64,000 bases of DNA, from contig CBDFGS010000009.1 of assembly GCA_965247255.1 (NCBI GenBank), positions 124,001 through 188,000 of the forward strand. The letters run 5' to 3'. A program made the position numbers and the translations under genes. Positions within the stretch are counted from its first letter, which is position 1, and the number at the start of each line of letters is the position of its first letter. Below are positions 42,202 through 50,019 of the stretch, piece after piece. This DNA is from CBDFGS01 sp965247255. Lineage in GTDB: Bacteria > Chloroflexota > Dehalococcoidia > Lucifugimonadales > CAUZJF01. The notes beneath the pieces were generated by a model that made no database searches, was not told the origin of the DNA, and saw nothing but the letters and a program-made list of their open reading frames with translations.

Positions 42202-43941
42202 AAGGTGGACATGGATCGGTCGTTCCTGATGCGGGCTGCGACCAGAACCCCCAACTCAGGTTATAGGGCGTGCCATCGCCGTAGGCCCGCACGATAAACT
42301 GGTAGTCCTTGTTACACCCAAGAGGGGAAATCTGAGCCGGGCTTGACGTAACGGAGTCTTGTACGGCGATCCAGTCAGTGGTTCCCACTTCCCTAAATGC
42401 GAACCCGTATCCCGTCGTATCCGGTACCGCCTGCCAACTGAGGTCTGCACTGTCAGTACCTGTGTCCGTTACCTGGACGCTCTGCGGCGCGGGTGGAAGG
42501 TGGAGTGATGTTCCTCCATCGGAGCCGTAATCGCTGCACGTGGTAGTGCTGGGCGTAACGCTGAAGTCAGTGACGCACATTCTGGCTCTGACGGTGAATA
42601 CACCATTCTGCTGACCTAGCGGGATGTTGTGACTTCGAATTGGGCGATTCGGCCAGGCGCCCCTCCATCAGTGGTCCTAGTCACCTCTAGAACATAGGGG
42701 AGGCCGTCAAGCCTTGTGACTTGCTGGGTCGTGCCCCCGCTCGTCCGATACAATGCGGCCTCATATTTGAGTCCCACATCTTGCTGACTTAGGTCCCTGT
42801 CGTCGAATGTGGCTGCGATCGCCCAGCCGCCCGGTTCGAGAGCAAGTGCCTCACCTTCATTGGGATCATCCAATGCTGGCAAGGGCCTGATCTCATCCGT
42901 GAGCCAATCTTGCCCTTGGAGCAGCGACTCAGCGTATATCCGGTCTATGGGGATGAACGCGCCATTACTGGTGCCCCGCTTTCCGTATAGCACGCCTACC
43001 AAGAGGACCTCGACCACGTTCGAGGTGCTGGGATTATCGTTCTCCACGAAGACGGGAGAGCCGCTGTCACCACCGTCGGTAGGAAACGCGGCCTGAACCA
43101 GACACTCGATGTAGTAATCATCAGTCGTAGTGGTAGGGTCATCACCACCCGAGAAGTGTCTCGTCGAGCCCAATTGGTCTCCTGGGCAAGTGGGATCGCC
43201 AAGAGGAGCGAACGACTCGATGTCGCCGGTCGCCCAGCCTGTAGTCCTGCCCACCTTGACGACTTCGTCAGCCTGGTCAGGCGGCCTGGCACCCACGATC
43301 TCGAACTGCACACTGGAGTGTTTCTTGAAGTGCTGGATGGAAAGACCACTCGTCAGGTTCAACGAGTTCTCTACCGCAGGCCTGAAGATGTAGTTGCTCA
43401 CGGCAGGGCTGCTTCCTGAAGCGTATGCATGGTCTCCCCTTCGACAGTTGGAAAAGCTGGCAGCAACACCGGCGCTATTGAATATGTAGCAAGTGGTGTC
43501 CGCAGGCAGCATCGCGTTCCATGTAGTTCCTAACGAGATGTTTCCCGCGAGCCCGGCAGGGAGTGAACCCTGCTCCCAATCCTGTCCACTCTCAACACAA
43601 TGCCCGGTCGTTGATATCGCTTCAGTTTGCATACTCGAACTTCCCGGCGGTCTCATGTCCAACGGGAAGCTCACGGTACATAAGCCTCCCGGCGGCAACA
43701 TTTGTAGGCCGCCTGTGACGGCGGTGGTGGTCTGCGCGTGCCACAACGTGTTTACATCGAATGGCCAACTGGTTGTGTTGTTGCCACGTACCCAAGGTTG
43801 CTTCCATTGTTCCGTCTCTACTCGGACATTGGCCCGAATTGTATCGGAGCTTTGAAAGCCGCCGCCGATGCATATCACAGGGGTGTCCACTAACTTGTCG
43901 GTCTTTGACGGCAAGAGCTCGGAACTGCCGGCGGGTATCAA
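42202..43941 (-). pseudogene. Trypsin-like serine protease with FN3 domain, frameshifted and truncated
   Basis: Two reading frames belong to one former gene. The first (43941 to 42616) has a trypsin-like domain with the His box TTGHCVES, nucleophile Ser in TDGGDSGSPVF and later beta-rich regions. Near 42628 the frame slips by one base; the next frame continues HNIPLGQQNGVFTVRAR and MCVTDFSV into a fibronectin type III domain (ADLSWQAVPDTTGYGFAFRE) up to the IS21 end at 42201. No signal peptide is visible: the frame stays open upstream to about 44051 without a good start, so the 5' end is also damaged or uncertain. The anchor fragment at 39453-39714 is its probable C-terminus. Confidence 0.75.
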
Positions 43942-44252
43942 TTGGTCGAAACGTGCGGAGTCCGAATAGGACGACGCCCCCCCGGGCTCTTCCCTACAGT
44001 ACGCCTCAACAAAACCCTCGTCGTCGACAGCCGCCGAACCGCTCCCTTTTCAAGGGGAGGGCAGGGGACCGGGCGGCAGACCACGCCGATTCGCAATATC
44101 GCGTGGTCGTCCGAGCGGGAAGGGCAGGTTTCAAACCTGCTCCTACAGAAGGTGGGGAGCGGTGGGGTCTCCCGGACGACGATTGTCACCGCCCTTGACT
44201 CTATGGAGGTACCGTGGTACCTCCATAACACCCCATTGTGAGGAGAGTCAAC
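43942..44252. repeat. Intergenic region with REP-like palindrome
   Basis: Contains one copy of the dispersed palindrome GGGCAGGTTTCAAACCTGCT followed by CCTAC (44122-44146), preceded by TGGTCGTCCGAGCGGGAA exactly as in the copy at 56787-56829. Otherwise nothing coding; the ribosome site AGGAGAG (44241-44247) of the next gene closes it. Confidence 0.6.
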
Positions 44253-44921
44253 ATGGCCGCGCCGAAAGCGAAAATCCCCCCTCAGGTTTCCGAGACGTTT
44301 GTGGCAAGTGACTTCCTGGACGTGCCCGCAGTGCTAGCAAGGCTTCGAGATGACAATGACTCTCTGTCGCGTCATCTCATCGGTAAATTCGAGCCGGGGG
44401 CGCGAAAGAGAATTCAGGGACCCAGCGTCGATGCCAAGGACGCGGACTCAGTCGCCGCCATGCTCGCCGCGGAGTTCAACAGGATTGCGCAAGGCCCATC
44501 CATCTTCGACGAGCAAGCGTTCGCACACGTGGACCACGCGTTGGAGACGAAGCGGCTTCTCGACCAAAGACCGCGCGGGAAACGCGTGGCTAAGCTCAAC
44601 GCCATGCTGCTCAAGGACGCGTTCCCCCCAACGGAGCTCCTCCGCAACTACACGAAGTCGCCAAAGCTCCCCGTCGAGAGGGTGCAGACCGGCGTCCGCA
44701 TCGAAAAGAGGTTGCTGAAGGTGCTCAAGGCGCTGGCCGAGTACGAGGACCTGTCGCTGGGCGAGCTGATCGAGGAGATTATGCTCCACGTGTTCGTGGG
44801 GGCGCCGGGCCTTAGTCGAGGCGCGCAGAAGCGAGTAGCTGCTCTGAAAGAGGTCTACAACATGGACTACGACGCCCACGCGAGCGTTCGCTTTGTCGAG
44901 GGCGTCGCCCGAGAAGGCTGA
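44253..44921 (+). CDS. Hypothetical protein with ribbon-helix-helix-like C-terminus
   Basis: 222 residues, not recognised as a whole. The first 150 are mostly helical and charged (VPAVLARLRDDNDSLSRHLI, HALETKRLLDQRPRGKRVAK). From about 160, VQTGVRIEKRLLKVLKALAE followed by LSLGELIEEIMLHVF resembles a MetJ/Arc or CopG-type ribbon-helix-helix, so DNA or antitoxin-like binding is possible. Start ATG 44253 has AGGAGAG five bases upstream. It lies alone, convergent with aroC. Confidence 0.65.
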   Translation: MAAPKAKIPPQVSETFVASDFLDVPAVLARLRDDNDSLSRHLIGKFEPGARKRIQGPSVDAKDADSVAAMLAAEFNRIAQGPSIFDEQAFAHVDHALETKRLLDQRPRGKRVAKLNAMLLKDAFPPTELLRNYTKSPKLPVERVQTGVRIEKRLLKVLKALAEYEDLSLGELIEEIMLHVFVGAPGLSRGAQKRVAALKEVYNMDYDAHASVRFVEGVAREG

Positions 44922-44964
44922 GGCGGCGGGGGCGCGCGGCGGTGTCGGCAGCGTCCGCGTGCGC

Positions 44965-46047
44965 CTAAGAGCCGACCTGGCCGCGCTGGCGGATTGCGTG
45001 GTCGAGCAGCACCAACGCCATCATCGCTTCGACGTTCGGGACCGCCCGCGGCAGGACGCAGGGGTCGTGGCGTCCCCTGGCCTTAAGCGTCGCCGCGTTC
45101 CCCTCTTCGTCGACGGTCTCTTGCGGCTTCATGATCGTAGCAGTAGGCTTGAACGCCGCCCGAATGACGATGTTCTCCCCGTTGGAGATTCCGCCCTGAA
45201 TGCCGCCCGAGCGGTTCGTGCGCGTACGGATGCGACCTTCCTCGTTGTAGAAGGGGTCATTGTGCTGCGAACCCGTCATCGTGACCCCGCCGAAGCCCGA
45301 GCCGACTTCGAACCCCTTGCATGCGGGTAACGAAAGAATCCCCCGCGCGAGGTCCCCCTCCAGCTTATCGAACACGGGCTCGCCCAGGCCCGGCGGCACG
45401 CCCCTCGCCACCGCCTCCACGACCCCTCCCAGCGAGTCGCCGTCCTTGCGCGCCTCGTCGATACGATCGATCATTCGCGCGGCCATGTCCGGGTCGGGGC
45501 AGCGCGCGATGTTCGACTCGACCTCGTCGGCGGTTACGGTGTCAGGGTCAACGTCGGCCACCAGCTTCCATACCTGCTTCACGTAGCCTACGATCTCCGC
45601 GCCGTACTCCTCCGACAAGACCTTCTTGGCGATCGCTGCCCCAGCTACCCTTCCGACAGTCTCTCTATTGCTGGCGCGTCCGCCCCCCATCCAGTTGCGG
45701 ATTCCGTACTTCGCCTGATACGAGTAGTCCGCGTGCGACGGGCGGTAGAGCTTCCGCATCAGCTCGTAGTCTTTGGGCCGCTTGTCCTCGTTCCACACAA
45801 TGATGTGGATCGGTGTACCTAGGGTCCGGCCCTCAAGGACTCCTGAGAGTATCTCGGCCCTGTCGGACTCCTTGCGCTGGCTTGTGATCTTGCTCTGACC
45901 GGGCTTGCGGCGGTCCAGGTCCTTCTGAATGTCCCCGGCGTCCAGCTCGACCCGAGGCGGGCAGCCGTCTACAACGACGCCCACAGCGTCGCCGTGGGAC
46001 TCGCCCCACGTCGTCACCCGAAACATATGACCGAATGTATTACCCAT
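44965..46047 (-). CDS. aroC: Chorismate synthase
   Basis: 360 residues, the usual length. Converts 5-enolpyruvylshikimate-3-phosphate to chorismate with reduced FMN, the last step of the shikimate pathway. Signatures: GNTFGHMFRVTTWGESHG at the N-terminus, YRPSHADYSYQAKYGIRNWM, GGGRASNRETVGRVAGAAIA and RTRTNRSGGIQGGISNGENI. Expressed divergently from fhs. No other aro genes are adjacent. Confidence 0.98.
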   Translation of the reverse strand: MGNTFGHMFRVTTWGESHGDAVGVVVDGCPPRVELDAGDIQKDLDRRKPGQSKITSQRKESDRAEILSGVLEGRTLGTPIHIIVWNEDKRPKDYELMRKLYRPSHADYSYQAKYGIRNWMGGGRASNRETVGRVAGAAIAKKVLSEEYGAEIVGYVKQVWKLVADVDPDTVTADEVESNIARCPDPDMAARMIDRIDEARKDGDSLGGVVEAVARGVPPGLGEPVFDKLEGDLARGILSLPACKGFEVGSGFGGVTMTGSQHNDPFYNEEGRIRTRTNRSGGIQGGISNGENIVIRAAFKPTATIMKPQETVDEEGNAATLKARGRHDPCVLPRAVPNVEAMMALVLLDHAIRQRGQVGS

Positions 46048-46142
46048 TTGCGCGGGCGTGCCTTTTTGACCCGTTTCACGAGTTCACCGATATGGTATCA
46101 TCTGACCACCAGCTGTTTGTGGCCCTCTACGGTCGACAAGTC

Positions 46143-46210
46143 GGGCCCGGGTTGAACACCTACGAGTACCTTCCGCTTCGGCGGACGAGTGTGGCTCGCA
46201 ACCCGGGCCC
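46143..46210 (+). promoter_or_regulatory. 12-bp inverted repeat in the aroC-fhs control region
   Basis: GGGCCCGGGTTG (46143-46154) and its exact complement CAACCCGGGCCC (46199-46210) enclose 44 bases and are followed by CTTTATATGG. It could form a leader stem-loop of a transcript read toward fhs, or serve as a paired operator. The 450-bp gap (46048-46499) contains no gene; TACAAT at 46396-46401, preceded by TGC, may be a -10 box for fhs. No known riboswitch class was recognised. Confidence 0.4.
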
Positions 46211-46499
46211 CTTTATATGGTTCGCGTCACCAACACACCGCGAGACCATGCGCGAGTCAGATCTTCCCGACCCGCACGTAGCTATCGGCGTCTAAAGCTG
46301 AAAGAGCCGATACATTGAGAATCGCCGTCCAGGTCTCAGGGCTAAGGATGGGCGGGTCCCATCGTCGGTCCGAAGCTGCAACGATAGGACTATGCTACAA
46401 TCCCGCCCGGTGGCAGACGCTCCGTCGACTCGCCCCCGTCGTAGTGCGGTGCAGCGCTTGTTCGGCCCACTCCCATTCGCCGGTCCGGAGGTTGTAGAG

Positions 46500-48233
46500 A
46501 TGCCAGTACAGATCAGACAGCCCGTTCCCAGCGACCTGGAGATCGCCCAGGAAGCGGAGATGCTCCCAATCCAGGACGTGGCCCGCGACGCCGGCGTTCT
46601 CGACGATGAGCTGGAGCCGTACGGCCGGTACATGGCGAAGATCGATTACGCCAGGGTCCTCGAAAGGCTCAAGGACAGGCCGGACGGCAAGCTAATTGCA
46701 GTCACCGCCCTGACACCGACGCCCCTCGGTGAGGGGAAGACGGTCACCTCTTTCGCTTTAGGACAGGGGATCGCGAAGAGAGGCAAGAAGATAATCAACA
46801 CCTTCCGCCAGCCCTCGAAAGGCCCGACCTTCGGCATCAAGGGTGGCGCAACGGGCGGCGGGTACTCGCAGGCGCTGCCGATGGAGGATATAAACCTGCA
46901 CTTCACCGGTGACGTCCACGCCGTGGACACGGCGCACAACATGGCTGCCGCCGCGATCGACGCCAGCATAATGCACGGCAACAAGCTGAACATCGATCCC
47001 ATGAACGTCACCTGGCGAGGGTGCGTCGACCTCAACAACCGCGCGCTTCGGGAGGTGGTCATCGGGTTGGGTGGTCGCATGAACGGCTACCCGAGGACCA
47101 CGGGCTACGACATCACCGTAGCCACCGAAACCGCAGCCATTCACGCCCTGGCCACCAGTCTTACCGACATGAGGGAACGGTTCGCCCGCACCGTAATTGG
47201 CTATACGTACGACCGTAAGCCGGTTACTTGTGAGGACCTGAAGGTTGCGGGCGTGATGACGGTGCTCCTCAAGGACGCCCTGAAACCCAACCTCGTGCAG
47301 TCGACGGAGGGCCATCCGATGATCGGCCACGGCTTCCCGTTCGCCAACGTGGCCCACGGCAACAGCTCGGTGCTGGCCGATCTCGTGGCGCTGAAGCTCG
47401 CCGACTACGTGGTTACGGAGAGCGGCTTCGGGGCCGAGAACGGCTTCCAGAAGCTCATCGAGATGAAGTGCCGCCAGAGTGGACTGAAGGTCGACGCGGC
47501 GGTCGTCGTGGCGTCGATACGCGCGCTCAAACAGCACGGCGGCGCGTTCGTTCTACGCCCAGGCAGGCCGTACTCCGAAGTGAAAGAGGCGGCCGAGACC
47601 AAGAACATCGAGGCAGTCGAAAAGGGCTGCGCCAACCTCGCCCGGAATATCGAGATCGTGCGGACGTTCGGTGTGCCCGCGGTAGTGGTAGTCAACAGGT
47701 TCACGTCAGACACGGACGAGGAGATCGAGCTGGCCCGCACTAAGGCGCTGGAGGCCGGCGCCACCGGCTTTGCCGTATCCGAGGGCTGGGCCAAGGGTGG
47801 CGAGGGCGCGCTGGACCTCGCAGACCAGGTCCTCAAGGCGGCCGAGACGCCCAGCGAGACGAAGTACCTCTACCCCGAGGACCTCTCCATCAAGGAGAAG
47901 ATCGAGACGATCGCGACCAAGATAATCGGGGCGGACGGTGTGGACTACGCCCCCGAGGCCTCGAGAGCGATCAGGCTGTACGAGAGGCTGGGCTACAACA
48001 AGCTCGGGATCTGCGTTGCCAAGACCCATCTCTCCCTATCTCACGACCCCAGCCTGAAGGGCGTCCCGAAGGGGTTCCGGCTGCCGGTGCGTGAGGTCCG
48101 CGCTTCCGTCGGCGCAGGGTTCCTCTATCCCATCTGCGGCGCGATGATGACCATGCCGGGCCTCGGCAGCAGGCCGGGCTTTGTGGACATCGACATCGAC
48201 CCCGAGACCGGCAAAACGGTGGGGCTCTTTTAG
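46500..48233 (+). CDS. fhs: Formate--tetrahydrofolate ligase
   Basis: 577 residues, typical length. Makes 10-formyl-tetrahydrofolate from formate, ATP and tetrahydrofolate for one-carbon metabolism. Key features: P-loop TPTPLGEGKTV, LRQPS-type segment (TFRQPSKGPTFGIKGGATGG), FTGDVHAV, NMAAAAIDASIMHGNKL and the C-terminal GFLYPICGAMMTMPGLGSRP. Start ATG 46500 was chosen because GGAGG lies eight bases upstream; the longer reading starts in untranslated DNA. Depending on pathway context it may serve Wood-Ljungdahl or assimilatory folate use. Confidence 0.97.
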   Translation: MPVQIRQPVPSDLEIAQEAEMLPIQDVARDAGVLDDELEPYGRYMAKIDYARVLERLKDRPDGKLIAVTALTPTPLGEGKTVTSFALGQGIAKRGKKIINTFRQPSKGPTFGIKGGATGGGYSQALPMEDINLHFTGDVHAVDTAHNMAAAAIDASIMHGNKLNIDPMNVTWRGCVDLNNRALREVVIGLGGRMNGYPRTTGYDITVATETAAIHALATSLTDMRERFARTVIGYTYDRKPVTCEDLKVAGVMTVLLKDALKPNLVQSTEGHPMIGHGFPFANVAHGNSSVLADLVALKLADYVVTESGFGAENGFQKLIEMKCRQSGLKVDAAVVVASIRALKQHGGAFVLRPGRPYSEVKEAAETKNIEAVEKGCANLARNIEIVRTFGVPAVVVVNRFTSDTDEEIELARTKALEAGATGFAVSEGWAKGGEGALDLADQVLKAAETPSETKYLYPEDLSIKEKIETIATKIIGADGVDYAPEASRAIRLYERLGYNKLGICVAKTHLSLSHDPSLKGVPKGFRLPVREVRASVGAGFLYPICGAMMTMPGLGSRPGFVDIDIDPETGKTVGLF

Positions 48234-48237
48234 AGGG

Positions 48238-48268
48238 CGTTCGTGGTGAGCCCGTCGAACCACGAACG
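48238..48268. terminator. Palindromic repeat after fhs
   Basis: Perfect 10-bp stem CGTTCGTGGT / ACCACGAACG with an 11-base loop (GAGCCCGTCGA), four bases after the fhs stop. Such palindromes with GAGCxxGTCGA loops occur as dispersed repeats in many environmental genomes. It may double as a terminator; no T run follows. Confidence 0.45.
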
Positions 48269-48316
48269 GATCCTAGCTCCCCGTTTGACGTGGGCTCTTG
48301 AAGTGATGACCGTCAG

Positions 48317-49777
48317 CTATCCCTCTCGCTCGCTCTCGGGCACGAAGGACTTGTCCAACGGGTGGTAGCCGATGGCCCGGCGCCCGTGGTCGACGTCGTA
48401 CAGTGGCCAGTCGCTATCCGAGACGCCGAACACCAGCTCGAACCTCGCCCAAGGGTAGGTGACGGCCTGCTCGAACACCCTGACGGCGTCGCGGTGGCTG
48501 AGCCGATGGGGGTGATCGACAAAGGGCCTGTCCGGGTGGCAGTTGCCGATGCGCACGGAGACGAACTCCATCCCATACGTGGCGTGGTACATCCAGCCAA
48601 GGCTCTCCCCGAAGACCTTCGTTAGAGAGTAGAAGCTGTCCGGAAGCGGGACCATGTCGATGGTGCGCTTGATGCTCCTGGGGTAAGCGGCAGCGGGCAG
48701 CAGGCCGGCGCGGCTAGCGAAGGCTATGCGGCGCACGCCGTTCTGGCGGGCGGCCTCGAGAAGCTTATAGGTGCCGTCGACGTTGTTCAGGCACTTCTCC
48801 CACTCGTGCTGATTCCCAGCCAGGTGAATTATGGCGTCCATGCCCCTGGTGGCCTTGAGTACCGCATCGAAGTCGGCGATGTCTCCCACCGTTCCGTTCC
48901 CATTGAGTTCGGGCATGGGGACGCGGTCGATGCCGTGGACCTCGTGCCGGCCCTTCATCCCTCGGACCAAAATCTTCCCGACGTTGCCTGCCGCTCCGGT
49001 GATGAGCACCCGCATCCGGCTGCCTACCGGTGACTTCGCCATGGGTTCCTTGAGTGGCCCGCGTTTGAACGGTCTTGGGTCGCCCCTCTTTTCCGGAGGA
49101 ACATCAGACCGGTCCTGGGGGTGGTAGCCGATTGCGTTTCGGCCGTGCTCCAGGTCGTAGAGGTCCCAGCTGCTGTCCGAAACGCCGAACACGATCTCGT
49201 GCTCTACGCCGGGGTGCGTGATGGCCTGTTCCCACAGCCTCACGCAGTCTCCGTGACTCAGCTCATAGGGATGAGTCGGCTGGTCGCGTTGGAGGCCGAA
49301 GTTGCCGATGCGCACGCCCACCGTGCCGATGCCGTGGCGCGCCCAGTAGATGTAGCCCAGGCCCTCGGCGAACACCTTGCTGATGGTATAGATGCTCTCG
49401 GGCCGGGGGTAAAGGTCCACCGTGCGCTTGACCGTCGCGCGGGGGTAGTAGGCCGAGGAGAGAATCCCGGCGCGGCTCGCGTAGGCGATTCGGCCGACTC
49501 CGCTCAGGCGAGACGCCTCGAAAACGTTGTAGGTGCCGACGAACATGTTTTGAAGCGCCTCGTCCCATTCCTTGCCAGAGGTTGTGAGATGGATGACGGC
49601 GTCCATGCCTTCGGTGGCCTTCTGCACCGTCTTGACGTCGGAGACGTCGCCGACGATGGTGTCGTCGAGGCCGGGCGTCGGGACGCGGTCGAGGCCACGA
49701 ATCTCGTGGCGGTCTCCGAGGCCCTTCACCAGCGTCGACCCGATCTGGCCCGCGGACCCGGTGATCAGTACGCGCAT
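48317..49777 (-). CDS. Tandem-fused NAD-dependent epimerase/dehydratase (two SDR domains)
   Basis: 486 residues formed by two complete extended-type SDR domains in one frame. Domain 1 (1-about 235) has GSAGQIG and active-site Y130-K134 in YTISK; domain 2 (255-486) has GAAGNVG and YSLTK. The halves align along their length (RVLITGxAGxxG, IAYASRAG and IAFASRAG, VFGVSDS). They resemble uronate dehydrogenase/UDP-sugar epimerase-like proteins. The start ATG 49777 has AGGAG upstream. An internal ATG before domain 2 (MAKSPVGSR) is preceded by AAGGA, so a separate second product is possible. Confidence 0.85.
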   Translation of the reverse strand: MRVLITGSAGQIGSTLVKGLGDRHEIRGLDRVPTPGLDDTIVGDVSDVKTVQKATEGMDAVIHLTTSGKEWDEALQNMFVGTYNVFEASRLSGVGRIAYASRAGILSSAYYPRATVKRTVDLYPRPESIYTISKVFAEGLGYIYWARHGIGTVGVRIGNFGLQRDQPTHPYELSHGDCVRLWEQAITHPGVEHEIVFGVSDSSWDLYDLEHGRNAIGYHPQDRSDVPPEKRGDPRPFKRGPLKEPMAKSPVGSRMRVLITGAAGNVGKILVRGMKGRHEVHGIDRVPMPELNGNGTVGDIADFDAVLKATRGMDAIIHLAGNQHEWEKCLNNVDGTYKLLEAARQNGVRRIAFASRAGLLPAAAYPRSIKRTIDMVPLPDSFYSLTKVFGESLGWMYHATYGMEFVSVRIGNCHPDRPFVDHPHRLSHRDAVRVFEQAVTYPWARFELVFGVSDSDWPLYDVDHGRRAIGYHPLDKSFVPESEREG

Positions 49778-49819
49778 TCTTATCTCCTCATATCCTGGAT
49801 GTATGTGGCTGCCAAAAGC

Positions 49820-49844
49820 GGGCAGGTTCCAAACCGCCCCTACG
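49820..49844 (+). repeat. Dispersed REP-like palindrome
   Basis: GGGCAGGTTCCAAACCGCCC followed by CTACG, in the divergent gap between the epimerase and hyuA genes. Member of the family also seen at 44122, 53930, 56804 and 62101; all copies have the same orientation. Confidence 0.6.
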
Positions 49845-50019
49845 TTAGGACCGTGGTCCGACGACGGAAAGATATCCGCCCACGCCCTGAGTGTCAAACC
49901 CGCGACGGCGATAGGCAGCCTAGTTGACCGCCCCATGGGGCGATGTTACACTCGGCGCCGTGTTACAGGGCCGGAGGCCCTTTTCGACCGCACAAGAGTA
50001 GCCGTCCCGCGAGGAGCAA

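Noticed and set aside
46392..46499. N-terminal extension of fhs
   Set aside because: Starts near the likely -10 region and lacks a ribosome site; ATG 46500 has GGAGG at the right distance.
46300..46500. ZTP riboswitch upstream of fhs
   Set aside because: CCGCCCGGTGGCA only loosely resembles the 3' consensus, and the 5' half could not be found.
49778..49936. Extension of the fused epimerase by 53 residues
   Set aside because: It runs through a REP-like palindrome; ATG 49777 has a good AGGAG site and starts right at the Rossmann motif.
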